Positions 8,655 to 17,536 are shown, numbered from the stretch's first letter. The stretch: 20,112 nucleotides of DNA from RGDT01 sp046719305 (GCA_046719305.1 JBDNDE010000040.1:1-20112), one strand, 5' to 3'. Made by a program: numbers and translations. Notes: generated from the sequence alone by a model not told the origin.

Positions 8655-9701
8655 TCACGCTGTCGTGGCCGGTTCGATCGTCACGGTACCCGGTTGGCCT
8701 TCTTTGCCTTCGATGCGGATCGTGCTTCTCACGAACCGCTGCACTACTTCGGCGTTGGTCGTCAGGTGTCGCGTCACTTCGGCCACGCGATAGACACTTG
8801 GTGAGGTGGCCAAAGCCAGAGGCAACAAGACCTGATCAGCGCTATGAGGATCTAGGGCAGCTCCGCTATCCACATAGCGAAGGATCTCGGCAAACGCCTC
8901 ATCGGCCACACTTTCGGCTGGTTTGCCAGGCTCACCCACAGCAACGACGGTGACAGGGGCGGGAGTGGTCTCTAAGAGGGCAAAGACGACACAGCCCGGC
9001 CCATTATCCCATTGTTCGTCGCGTATCGTGACGTTCAAGTCAAGTTTTCCCAGCTGGTTGCCGAGTCGGCGAGCCATCCGCCGGGCGATACCCCGATCCA
9101 GCCCAGCGACCGCCGCCACGACCTCGACCGAATCGAGCGGACCGCGCTGTTCCCACCGAATGCCCGGCAACGAGTTCACGACCGGGATCGTAGCCAGTAG
9201 CGAGCCGCCGCCTCGCGGGTAGAAACCTGGCCTAACCAGTTTTAGTGACATGTTCAGCCCCAGTTGCCCCAGCAGCGGCCGCCAGGTGTGATTCAGAAAG
9301 GGAAAAGCAGGACTCGTGCGGACATGGGTACCACCACGGATGGTCACCTGACTGGGGCCACTGCCACGCAACGCCAGGGGGAGATAGATGGTGTGGAGCA
9401 CCAGCCCGGTGGCTCCGGCGGTACCAATCTCAAAAGTGAACTGTCCCGAGCAAACAGGCCCCGGCTCAAAAATCAAGTCCCTGCTGTGCAGAGTGGCCCC
9501 AATCACATGAGCCGAGCCGAGGCGTTGGGCAGCCCGCACGCTCATGAGATGTTGCGGTTGGAGGCCGGGTTTGGGGCGATTGGCTCGCAGGTTTCGCAGA
9601 TGAAACGCTTGCCCAGTCAGCAGCGACAGCGTCAAGGCTGAGCGGAGAATCTGTCCACCGCCTTCGCCTGCACTACCATCGAGTTCGATAAAGTCGCTCA
9701 T
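8655..9701 (-). CDS. rtcA: RNA 3'-terminal phosphate cyclase (RtcA)
   Basis: RtcA converts RNA 3'-phosphate ends to 2',3'-cyclic phosphates using ATP, through a covalent AMP-histidine intermediate, in the cytoplasm. The 348-residue product is close to the usual 340. The N-terminal signature GEGGGQILRSAL starts at residue 12. It is followed by RANRPKPGL near 39-47, GFYPRGGG near 158-165 and the adenylation segment ADQVLLPLA. The catalytic histidine is present as His312 in HLTTNAEVV, equivalent to E. coli His309. The ATG at 9701 has only a weak ribosome binding site. It lies 56 bases downstream of a lipoprotein gene on the same strand. No RtcB ligase or RtcR-type regulator is seen in the window, so the usual rtcBA operon is not present here. 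Confidence 0.93.
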   Translation of the reverse strand: MSDFIELDGSAGEGGGQILRSALTLSLLTGQAFHLRNLRANRPKPGLQPQHLMSVRAAQRLGSAHVIGATLHSRDLIFEPGPVCSGQFTFEIGTAGATGLVLHTIYLPLALRGSGPSQVTIRGGTHVRTSPAFPFLNHTWRPLLGQLGLNMSLKLVRPGFYPRGGGSLLATIPVVNSLPGIRWEQRGPLDSVEVVAAVAGLDRGIARRMARRLGNQLGKLDLNVTIRDEQWDNGPGCVVFALLETTPAPVTVVAVGEPGKPAESVADEAFAEILRYVDSGAALDPHSADQVLLPLALATSPSVYRVAEVTRHLTTNAEVVQRFVRSTIRIEGKEGQPGTVTIEPATTA

Positions 9702-9757
9702 ACCCGTTCAGACATGGCAGCCCAGCGAAAGGTTCACCCACCGCAGATGCAACCCGC

Positions 9758-10636
9758 CTAGCGCGAACTTCCTCGTGCCGTGGAGTAACCGGCTTGCAAC
9801 GCTAAAGGAGCGGCCTTGCCCTGGGCGGTGAAGGCTTCTTCGGTCCGGGGACGAACGACACGCAGCAGAACCCAGCGACTGAAGAACTGACCGTTTTCTT
9901 CCTCCGTTAATAGCGCGTGGCCGACGGAGTAACGATCCTCGCCGCGTGGCCCGATCAAGAGATACTCGCCTGGTTTCAGAGTGAGTTCAAACGCCAACTC
10001 GGGAAACGCTTCGGACGGCTTGCGGACATCCAACGCCAGCCGCAAGGCCCCTTCGGGCGTTTCTTCGACCGTGGGACGTGGTCGGCTGTCGTTCTGGGTC
10101 AACACCGGCATCAGCCGAACGACTAGTTGCTCGTCGTCGGTCCAGCGCGGGGTGACTTCCAACTGCCCCAGGGAGTTGGCTAATTCCAGTCGGCGTGGTT
10201 GTTTACCTTGGAGTTCCACGATCCGCTTGCGTGGCTGGTCGCTGAGGTTGACCCGCAACGACTCGTCGGGTTGCGCTCGTTGTCGTCGGGGTCCCGAACA
10301 GTTGCGTTTGGAATTGAGCAGATTCTGCAACCGAGACGGCAGCGGAGCCGCTAACCGCCCGACCCGCCAACCGTTGCTCTCAAACTGAGCCAGTTGCTCT
10401 AGGCCAACGAACTGCTCATCGCACGATTGCCAGACGGTCTCAGTACAATACTCGTCCTCCGCGGGCCGTTCGATCACTGCGGAATCGACAAACAGCGTCT
10501 TGGCGTCTTCTTGTCCCTCGAACAGAGAAGCCCTGGCTGCATAACTCGAAGTGGCTCGCTCGGCGGGACTCACAGCCACACAACCGACGATAGATCCAAC
10601 CAACAGCCCGAGAAGCCCGGCCACGAGCAAACGCAT
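9758..10636 (-). CDS. Lipoprotein of unknown function
   Basis: The product has 292 residues. It begins with a lipoprotein signal peptide (Arg2, hydrophobic core 3-14) and a lipobox ending IVGC at 16-19, so lipidation at Cys19 is likely. The rest is soluble, with mixed alpha/beta character and a basic middle. The C-terminal third is beta-rich, with LKPGEYLLIGPR and a WVLLRVVRP strand, and resembles a small beta domain. I do not recognise the family. The ATG at 10636 was preferred over the GTG at 10648. GGAAGG lies immediately before the GTG, which is too close for initiation there, and about 12 bases before the ATG. The gene lies between the DUF1549/DUF1553 gene and rtcA, all on the minus strand. 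No convincing promoter was seen in the 190 bases upstream, which instead hold a strong hairpin. Confidence 0.75.
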   Translation of the reverse strand: MRLLVAGLLGLLVGSIVGCVAVSPAERATSSYAARASLFEGQEDAKTLFVDSAVIERPAEDEYCTETVWQSCDEQFVGLEQLAQFESNGWRVGRLAAPLPSRLQNLLNSKRNCSGPRRQRAQPDESLRVNLSDQPRKRIVELQGKQPRRLELANSLGQLEVTPRWTDDEQLVVRLMPVLTQNDSRPRPTVEETPEGALRLALDVRKPSEAFPELAFELTLKPGEYLLIGPRGEDRYSVGHALLTEEENGQFFSRWVLLRVVRPRTEEAFTAQGKAAPLALQAGYSTARGSSR

Positions 10637-10755
10637 GGTGGTCGCCACCCTTCCGGTAGAACCGCTTGTTCAAGAGGGCCAGAACCCTAGCCGGTCAACA
10701 CAGCGGAATCAAGAGCAACCCAACCAACAGGCTAAAGGCGGCAACTGAATCCCTT

Positions 10756-10808
10756 ACGCGAGCAAGAGGGCCCATGACAAGAGGGCCCATGAGTTGCCTT
10801 GCTCGCGT
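10756..10808 (-). repeat. Nested hairpin built on a tandem 15-base repeat
   Basis: An 11-base perfect inverted repeat (10756-10766 with 10798-10808) encloses two copies of AAGAGGGCCCATGA (10764-10777 and 10779-10792). Each copy holds the palindrome GGGCCC, and the two palindromes can pair with each other to form an inner six-pair GC stem with a nine-base loop. The structure starts 33 bases past the stop of the DUF1549/DUF1553 gene and 120 bases before the lipoprotein ATG. It may end transcription of the first or shape the leader of the second. No U-run follows. Little else is seen in 10637-10840. Confidence 0.6.
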
Positions 10809-10840
10809 CGTCGAGCATTACAGGCTAAGTGCAAGGCGGC

Positions 10841-13800
10841 TCAGTGGTTAAATTGGAACGCCTTGCTGTTGATCAACGCCCAGGCCAGATCCTGCACCCC
10901 TGGATGTCGCCGATCTACCGGCATGCCATAGCTGGCGACAGCGGTTTGTAACTCGCGGAGTTGAGCATCCTGGGCTCGATAGGCGTTCTCCAATATCTTG
11001 AGTTGCTCCGGCGTTCGCTTGGCTGGCTCAATCTCCAGAATCGAAGCCAAGTGAGCTGGCGGACCGACCAGCGAAAGTTGGCCTGGGGTGGCGGTCACAC
11101 TAAGGCGGAACTTGCCGAGATTGTGCCCTGCACCGTAGCGTTGGTCTATCGTTACGGTGAACACTGCTCCGGTGGGGAACTTGACCGGCTGACGGAACGG
11201 GAACAACGCCTCTTGCGGCTTGCCGAATTGCGGAGCAATGGCCCAGCCACTTGCCAGGTTGTTGTCGATGGCGTTGCCGATTGGGAACCCTTCCTGGGAG
11301 AAGGTCGCCTGAGCGTTGAACAGTTGCACCGGCTTGCCTTTGTCGTCGGCCTTGGCGGCATCGCGGACCGTGACGCGCAACTCGTTGAGGACGAAGTTGC
11401 CATTGGAGGCACGGCCTGGCCCCTTGGCAGGCAAGCTATCATCGGGCAACACCTCTAGGCGTAGCCCGGTGATGTGCGTCAAGGGGGACTTGAATACCAC
11501 GGTGTAGAGTTCTTGGGCCTCGTTTGCACCACCCACCAGCACGCTACCGTCTGGCTGCTTATCCAGTTTGGCCTTGGCCTTACTCGCCACCCGGACCACC
11601 TCAACCGGCTCCCATTTGGGCCGCTTGGCAAAACTTTCCAGCCATGGACCGATCTTGGACGCAATGGTTTTCTCGTATGCCTCTAGCGCTTGACGGCGAC
11701 GAGTGGCCTCGGCAACCATCTCGTCATAATCGACGGCTCCTTCCTCGATCGCCTTAAGGGCGGCGGCCAATTCCTTGTCGGTCGGTTGGCGTGACAGGAA
11801 AGCCAGGTACAGTTCTTCAACGATCTTTGCGTTGTCCTTTTCTTTGCGGAGCAGTTCGGCGATGCGGTTAGAGCCGTCACGAACTGCCTCGCCGACCACT
11901 GGTCCGTTAACCAACGCCAACACTGGCCCAAGTTGCACACCACTTACCCGTTCGCATTCACAAGCGCTCTCACGCGGCGGCTTGCCGAACAGATCGAGGA
12001 AGCCGCCCGGCGCGTCTTGGGTACTGTCGAGCAACTGCGCCGCTCGAGCGCCTACGGGTAGCCCGGGCAAGCGAGTCGTTGTCCCCGTGGCACGGTGGAT
12101 AGCATCATACAACACCTCGGCCGGCAACCGGCGAGCGATAGAATGGCTGTAGTTGACCTGATCGTCTTCGTTCCACTTATTGCTGACTACCGAGTGTTGA
12201 TACGTTCGCGACGTGGTGATCAACCGCAGCATGTGCCGCACATTGAACTTCGACTGGACAAATTCTGCCGTCAGCCGATCCAGCAGTTTGGGATTGCTTG
12301 GGGGGTTGCCAGCCCGGATGTCGTCGATTGGTTCGATCAGACCCACCCCCAGCATGTAGGCCCATAGGCGATTGACATAGCTGCGAGCGAAATACGGATT
12401 TTCCGGCGAGGTCAGCCAGTGGGCCAATTGCTCGCGACGATTAGCCTTGGGATCGTTCAGGATATCCTTATGGCTGTAGGGAAACTGCGGCGGCGTGGGC
12501 AGGTTGGTCCGAGGGTGTTTGATCTCTCCGCCGGGCGTGTCGGCAATCACCTCCACCAGCGGCGTGGCACCTTCGACGGCAGATCCGCCGATTCGTTGGC
12601 CCTTGTATTTGGGGTCTTCGGTCCGGCTGACCCGGGCGAAGTAGGCGGCCAATTGATAATACTGGTCCTGGGTCCAACGCTCGAAGGGGTGGTCGTGGCA
12701 CTTATTACAGTTGAACCGCACCCCGAGGAATAGTTGCGTTGTATTTTCCATTGCAGCATTAGCGTCGCGCAGGATCTTGAAGTAGCTGGCGGGCGGTTCG
12801 GCCAGATTCGACCCTTTAGCTGTCAAAATTGTGCGGACAAACTGGTCATAGGGCATGTTCTGGGCCACCGCTTGGCGAATCCACTCCCGAAAGGCCCGAG
12901 CCCCTGCTTCGCCCAAAAACTTGCGATTGACTTGCAACAGGTCGGCCCATTTATTCGTCCAGTGTTCCACAAAATCATCGCTGGCCAACAGTTGGTCGAT
13001 CAGCTTCTCACGCTTTTGCTTGCTGGGCGTAGGGTCGGCCAAAAAGGCGCGAGTAGCCTCGACACTGGGCAGCGTGCCGGTTAAGTCGATGGTTGCCCGG
13101 CGGATGAATTCGCCATCGGTACAGACCTCACTCGGCTGAATCTTCACCGCTTGCAGCTTCTCATATACCAATTCGTCGATCCAGTTGTAGGTCGGCGTTG
13201 TCTGCCAGACGAACCCCTCACGCTTGCCCATCACAATAACACTGGTAGCCGCGTAGGCTCCCTCGTAGCGAACCAGAACAGTGGTTTCGCCACGGCGAAT
13301 CGAACGGATGGTAGCCTGTCGATCGACGGTGGCAACTTCGGTGTTGCTTGACTCCAAAAACGCTTCGCTGGTCACGTCGCGGGTTGCACCGTCGGCAAAT
13401 TTTGCCACCACCCGCACTTGTTGCTTTTGACCGGGCAGAGCGATCACCGCATTGGCTGGAGTCACCTCGATCGACTGCACTTTGGGCGTCTTGGGGTCAA
13501 AGGGACTACCCGCCGCGATCCAGGCACGCAGCGTCTGGTAATACGGGTCGCCCTCGCTCATGATCACCCCGCCCACATGCGGCACCGCGCCGGTAGGCTT
13601 CATCAGCATTAGGCTACTATCCGGGGCTGCTCGATTGATCCGTCGGCCACTTAAGTCATCCGTCAAGGAGCGGTAATCGAATAGCGGATCGTAGCCGCGT
13701 AGTGACAGTTTGAAGCCGTTTTTGCCGGCCTCAGCACCGTGGCAGGTTCCTTGGTTGCAACCGAGACGAGCCAGTACCGGCATGACATCCCGGATGTACG

Positions 13801-14167
13801 AGGGCTTCATCTCAGCGGTGAAGTTCTTAACACTCACCGGCAGTTCCATGCTTTTACCGCCGACGCGGAAAACAATCTTGCCGGTACCGTCGGCTTTAGG
13901 CCGAACCTGACCGGTGCTTGAGACCCTCACGAATGCCGGCGCGGTGACCTCGGCCATGCGAGTTACGTCGATTTTGTCCCCCGAAGAGGTGATACCAGTA
14001 AGCAGTATCTGGGCGTAGCCGACAGGGCTGTCAATAGTGACGCTGGCAGGTTCCACGACGAGACTCTGCAGAGTGATGCCTGCGGGTAGTTTTTCACTTG
14101 CAGCCTGGGCTAGCCCCACAGGGCATAGCAGAGCTAAGACGCCAAGAGTAACAAACGATCGGATCAT
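10841..14167 (-). CDS. Planctomycete DUF1549/DUF1553 protein with Ig-like and cytochrome c-type motifs
   Basis: The product has 1108 residues with a signal peptide (core about 4-19, cleavage near AQA-A at 20-23), so it is exported. Domains in order: a BIG_2-like Ig domain (about 34-115); a PSCyt1-like segment with the CX4CH motif CNQGTCHG (Cys137, Cys142, His143); a second BIG_2-like domain (about 230-314); DUF1549/PSCyt2 (about 328-515) with CNKCHDHP (Cys487, Cys490, His491); DUF1553/PSD1 (about 570-800); then a beta-sandwich-like region (about 850-1040); and last the typical PSD1 ending DLAWALINSKAFQFNH. Covalent haem is possible at both Cys-His motifs but unproven. The ATG at 14167 was chosen because it opens the signal peptide and has GAGG ten bases upstream. 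An in-frame ATG at 14200 has no such site. These proteins are often paired with a DUF1501 gene, and none is seen next to this one. Confidence 0.9.
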   Translation of the reverse strand: MIRSFVTLGVLALLCPVGLAQAASEKLPAGITLQSLVVEPASVTIDSPVGYAQILLTGITSSGDKIDVTRMAEVTAPAFVRVSSTGQVRPKADGTGKIVFRVGGKSMELPVSVKNFTAEMKPSYIRDVMPVLARLGCNQGTCHGAEAGKNGFKLSLRGYDPLFDYRSLTDDLSGRRINRAAPDSSLMLMKPTGAVPHVGGVIMSEGDPYYQTLRAWIAAGSPFDPKTPKVQSIEVTPANAVIALPGQKQQVRVVAKFADGATRDVTSEAFLESSNTEVATVDRQATIRSIRRGETTVLVRYEGAYAATSVIVMGKREGFVWQTTPTYNWIDELVYEKLQAVKIQPSEVCTDGEFIRRATIDLTGTLPSVEATRAFLADPTPSKQKREKLIDQLLASDDFVEHWTNKWADLLQVNRKFLGEAGARAFREWIRQAVAQNMPYDQFVRTILTAKGSNLAEPPASYFKILRDANAAMENTTQLFLGVRFNCNKCHDHPFERWTQDQYYQLAAYFARVSRTEDPKYKGQRIGGSAVEGATPLVEVIADTPGGEIKHPRTNLPTPPQFPYSHKDILNDPKANRREQLAHWLTSPENPYFARSYVNRLWAYMLGVGLIEPIDDIRAGNPPSNPKLLDRLTAEFVQSKFNVRHMLRLITTSRTYQHSVVSNKWNEDDQVNYSHSIARRLPAEVLYDAIHRATGTTTRLPGLPVGARAAQLLDSTQDAPGGFLDLFGKPPRESACECERVSGVQLGPVLALVNGPVVGEAVRDGSNRIAELLRKEKDNAKIVEELYLAFLSRQPTDKELAAALKAIEEGAVDYDEMVAEATRRRQALEAYEKTIASKIGPWLESFAKRPKWEPVEVVRVASKAKAKLDKQPDGSVLVGGANEAQELYTVVFKSPLTHITGLRLEVLPDDSLPAKGPGRASNGNFVLNELRVTVRDAAKADDKGKPVQLFNAQATFSQEGFPIGNAIDNNLASGWAIAPQFGKPQEALFPFRQPVKFPTGAVFTVTIDQRYGAGHNLGKFRLSVTATPGQLSLVGPPAHLASILEIEPAKRTPEQLKILENAYRAQDAQLRELQTAVASYGMPVDRRHPGVQDLAWALINSKAFQFNH

Positions 14168-14223
14168 GGAGAGAAACCTCGGTGGGAGGATGCGTCTCAT
14201 GCGGGAGGGTTGGGCGCTTTCTT

Positions 14224-14261
14224 ATTTTGCCATCGTTGCTCGCTTCTGGCAAGAGAGCAAC
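14224..14261 (-). promoter_or_regulatory. Candidate promoter and operator of the DUF1549/DUF1553 gene
   Basis: On the minus strand TTGCCA (14252-14247) and CAAAAT (14229-14224) are separated by 17 bases, matching five and four of six consensus positions. Transcription would start about 50 bases before the ATG at 14167. A perfect seven-base inverted repeat GTTGCTC-N13-GAGCAAC (14235-14261) covers the -35 box and spacer, which is where a repressor operator would sit. Confidence 0.4.
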
Positions 14262-14609
14262 TCAAGCCGCTCACGAACGCCGGCCTGCATCTCACACCGT
14301 CGCTGACGAGTTGTTCACAGCAATTCTTTGAAGCAGTGGCGAAGTTAGCGGCGGCGGAGTCTCATGGCTGCTTGCGAATCAGGATGCTAAAGATTTTGAG
14401 AAGGAGACAGTTAGTTGGCAGGAGCTAAGTTGAGTTCCTCCATCAACGGTGCAACCCCAGCAACTCCGAGCGGGGTTTCTCTATCCTCATCCAAACGCAA
14501 ACGGCTCGATTACGATTGCGGTTCAACAGGAAGACCAGAGCAGCTGGAGGTGTGACCTCGCGAAGCTCTGCAAGACAGATTGATCGGCTGACGAAAGACA
14601 GGAGAGACA

Positions 14610-14635
14610 CCAGGTGAAATTGTTGGTGTACCTGG
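14610..14635 (-). terminator. Hairpin downstream of purL
   Basis: CCAGGT and ACCTGG form a six-pair stem with a 14-base loop, 55 bases past the purL stop. On the minus strand it is followed by a pyrimidine-rich tract, but with no clean run of U. A competing pairing (ACACC with GGTGT) uses the same bases. It is a possible terminator of the csrA-to-purL unit. Confidence 0.35.
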
Positions 14636-14689
14636 GGCAGGGGGAACTCCGAGGCAGGCATGGTCTTGGCTTCCTGTGGGGAGGGAAGA

Positions 14690-17536
14690 TCACAGCCGCA
14701 ACGGGGCTTGCCAGGCTTCGCGTAATTCATCGAGGGAGGCCCAGATAGCCCATTCGCCGTTGCTGCCCGCAATACGGACACGCGGTTGGGAGACGACGTT
14801 GCCCAGCTTCGTCAGCGGCAAGCCGGCCAGGGCGGATTCCAACGCCGACGCTTGATTGGGCCTGACCTCCAGGACAAAACGTGTCGGCGTCTCGGCAAAG
14901 AAGGCTGCCTGATCATCAAGATCCCTGCTGCCGCCGTGACAGGTCAGATCAGCCCCTAAGCCGCCGGCAAACGCCATCTCGGCCACAGCAACGGCCAAGC
15001 CGCCTTCACTCAGGTCGTGACAGGAGCGGACGAGTCCGGACCGGATCGCCTGGTGCAAGGCGGCAAACAAACGCGGAGCGAGGGTGAGATCCGGTCGGGG
15101 CACCGAGCCGCCGGCCGCATCTGTGAGCCGATGCAGGAACGAACCCGCCAGCTCCTTGGTTGTTGTTCCCAGCAGGTAGAGCCAATTGCCGGCTTCTTTC
15201 AGATCCATTGTCACACATTGCCGAACATCGGGGACATACCCCATCGCTGAGATGAGGAGCGTTGGAGGAATGACGATACGTCTGCCCGGGGCGTTGTATT
15301 CATTCTTGAGACTGTCCTTACCGCTGATGAACGGGGTGCGGTAGGCCAAAGCCACCTCTCGGCAGGCTTCGGCGGCTAAAACTAGCGACCCCAAGACCTC
15401 GGGCCGATCGGTGTTGCCCCAGCAAAAATTGTCCAGAATCGCTACCCGGGACGGATCGGCCCCTACCGCTACCACATTTCGCAGCGCCTCGTCGATAGCA
15501 CAAGCGGCCATGGCCCAGGGGTCCAGATCACCATAGGCGGGCCACATACCGCAGCCGATGGCCAGGCCGTGCGTCTTGCCCAGCAAGGGAGCCACAACCG
15601 CGGCATCAGACGGCCCTTGCTCGTCTAGGCCGACCAGCGGCTTAATGACGCTGCCGCCCTGGACCTCGTGGTCGTACTGCCGGATGATCCATTCTTTGCT
15701 GGCCACGCTGGGATGAGCCAGGATCGCTTTGAGCAGATCATTGGCCTGACGCGGGGTACCAGGGCGTGGCGTAACCAGGGGCGGCGACCACTCGGCTTGA
15801 CGCACCACAGCCGGCCGCCCCTGATGCAGGAAATGCAGATCGAGCATGCCAACCGTGTGGCCCTGGTAACGCAGGTGCAATTGCCCCGTTGCCTCGAAGG
15901 TACCGATGGCCACGGCTTCGACATCCTCACTGGCACACAGTTCGCGTAGCGATGGCCACTTTTCGAGAGGCACAGCCAGAATCATGCGTTCCTGAGATTC
16001 ACTAATCCAAATCTCGGTATAACTCAACCCCTCATACTTCAGCGGGGCACGGTCTAAGTCCACTGTCGCACCGAGTTTCTCGGCCATTTCGCCCACGGCA
16101 CTGCTGAAGCCGCCCGCGCCGCAATCGGTGATGGCGTGATAAAGGCCCCTATCACGGGCTTGCAGAATCACGTCGAGCAATTTCTTCTGGGTAATTGCGT
16201 TGCCAATCTGCACCGCGCCCCCGGAGACCTTCTCGCTTTCGTTGGTCAACTCCGCCGAGGAAAACGTCGCACCGTGGATGCCGTCACGCCCCGTGCGACC
16301 ACCGACGACCACAATTAGATCCCCTGGGTGGGCGGCTTTGCTAGCCCGCTGGACGGGGATCAACCCGACCGTGCCGCAAAACACCAGTGGATTCGCTACA
16401 TACCTTTCGTCGAAATAGACCGCCCCATTAATCGTGGGGATCCCCATTCGGTTGCCGTAATCCCGCACCCCAGCCACGACGCCTTTGATCACTTTGAGCG
16501 GGTGGAGGACGCCCGGGGGCAAACTCTCGACCGGCGTGTCCAACGGCGCGAAACAAAACACATCGGTATTACAGATCGGCTTGGCTCCTAAGCCAGTACC
16601 CAGCGAGTCGCGGATCACGCCGCCCAGTCCCGTGTTGGCCCCGCCATAAGGCTCGATAGCCGAGGGCCGATTATGCGTTTCGACCTTGAAGCAGGCGTGG
16701 TATTCCTCATCGAAGCGGACGACGCCGGAATTGTCTTCAAAAACGCTGACACACCAGTCGTCCGCGCCCCACTGCTGACGCAAGCTCTGGGTGGCGGCGA
16801 AGATAGTTTCCTTGAGCAGATTGTGGTAGCGTTTCCCGCCGAAGTCGATGATGCCTTTGAGCGTTTTGTGCGAGCAGTGTTCCGACCAAGTCTGGGCGAT
16901 TGTCTCCAGTTCAATGTCGGTGGGACTGCGACCCAATCGGGCAAAATGGTCGCGAATCGTCTGCATCTCTACCAAACTCAGTGACAATTGCCCCTGCTTG
17001 CTGATGGCCAAAAGTGTCTCGTCGGGACCATTGAGCGGCACCTGCAACAACTCAAAGCGATACGGTTGACCAACGCTCAGGTGGTCCAGCGTTAGCGGGC
17101 CACGGACCAGTTGCTCGATGGCCTCGTTAGCCAGCGATTTGAGCAGCAGCGGATCATCGTTGCCGGGGCCATAATAGCGACGAAAGGTGCGGACGGCTTG
17201 GAGGGGGATACCCAGGTCACGAGCGGCTTGGACCACAGACAGCGCCACCGGATCCATGACACCAGGTTTCAACAGCACAGTGGCAAAGCAATCCGGGTCG
17301 TCTCGACCTAGTGGCGATAGCGCGTACGTTTCAACCAAGCAATCAACCAGTAACTGCTGGCACAGGCGTCGTACATCGGCTTCATCGAGGTTTGAAGCTT
17401 CCAGCAAATAACCGCGTCCGCTAGCGGTTAGAGCCTGGCGAGCCTCGGGACGCTGAGACAACAGAGCATATTCTTCGGTAACCCGGTCCCATTCCGCATC
17501 ACGACCCAGGGGACGAATCAGCACTTCCCAGAGCAT
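14690..17536 (-). CDS. purL: Phosphoribosylformylglycinamidine synthase, PurL synthetase subunit with PurS-like N-terminus
   Basis: This is the fourth step of purine synthesis: FGAR plus ATP and ammonia (from glutamine) give FGAM, in the cytoplasm. The product has 948 residues. A PurS-like region of about 160 residues, apparently two related halves, precedes the synthetase core. Core motifs are WSEHCSHK at 217-224, VETHNRPSAIEPYGGANTG from 285, GGRTGRDGIHGATFSS at 412-427, TDCGAGGFSSAVGEM at 470-484, ISESQERM at 511-518 and ISGKDSLKNE in the second half. The chain ends without a GATase domain, so a separate PurQ glutaminase must be encoded elsewhere. The ATG at 17536 has GAGG five bases upstream and lies 18 bases after the stop of the zinc-finger membrane gene. 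This suggests that purL is the last gene of the csrA unit. No purine riboswitch or PurR-like site was recognised. Confidence 0.95.
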   Translation of the reverse strand: MLWEVLIRPLGRDAEWDRVTEEYALLSQRPEARQALTASGRGYLLEASNLDEADVRRLCQQLLVDCLVETYALSPLGRDDPDCFATVLLKPGVMDPVALSVVQAARDLGIPLQAVRTFRRYYGPGNDDPLLLKSLANEAIEQLVRGPLTLDHLSVGQPYRFELLQVPLNGPDETLLAISKQGQLSLSLVEMQTIRDHFARLGRSPTDIELETIAQTWSEHCSHKTLKGIIDFGGKRYHNLLKETIFAATQSLRQQWGADDWCVSVFEDNSGVVRFDEEYHACFKVETHNRPSAIEPYGGANTGLGGVIRDSLGTGLGAKPICNTDVFCFAPLDTPVESLPPGVLHPLKVIKGVVAGVRDYGNRMGIPTINGAVYFDERYVANPLVFCGTVGLIPVQRASKAAHPGDLIVVVGGRTGRDGIHGATFSSAELTNESEKVSGGAVQIGNAITQKKLLDVILQARDRGLYHAITDCGAGGFSSAVGEMAEKLGATVDLDRAPLKYEGLSYTEIWISESQERMILAVPLEKWPSLRELCASEDVEAVAIGTFEATGQLHLRYQGHTVGMLDLHFLHQGRPAVVRQAEWSPPLVTPRPGTPRQANDLLKAILAHPSVASKEWIIRQYDHEVQGGSVIKPLVGLDEQGPSDAAVVAPLLGKTHGLAIGCGMWPAYGDLDPWAMAACAIDEALRNVVAVGADPSRVAILDNFCWGNTDRPEVLGSLVLAAEACREVALAYRTPFISGKDSLKNEYNAPGRRIVIPPTLLISAMGYVPDVRQCVTMDLKEAGNWLYLLGTTTKELAGSFLHRLTDAAGGSVPRPDLTLAPRLFAALHQAIRSGLVRSCHDLSEGGLAVAVAEMAFAGGLGADLTCHGGSRDLDDQAAFFAETPTRFVLEVRPNQASALESALAGLPLTKLGNVVSQPRVRIAGSNGEWAIWASLDELREAWQAPLRL

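Larger units (their letters stand above)
14168..14689. other. Gene-free stretch between purL and the DUF1549/DUF1553 gene
   Basis: This stretch of about 520 bases contains no convincing gene. Short open frames on both strands lack family resemblance and ribosome binding sites, and one overlaps the end of purL. It holds a hairpin close to the purL stop (14610-14635), a second hairpin (14453-14477, AACCCC-A-GC pairing with GC-GGGGTT around an eight-base loop) and a candidate promoter with an inverted repeat at 14224-14261. The middle (about 14265-14450) shows nothing I can name. Confidence 0.5.

Noticed and set aside
14443..14781. Open frame of 112 residues overlapping the end of purL on the same strand
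   Set aside because: It overlaps purL by about 90 bases in another frame, has no ribosome binding site and its product resembles no protein family.
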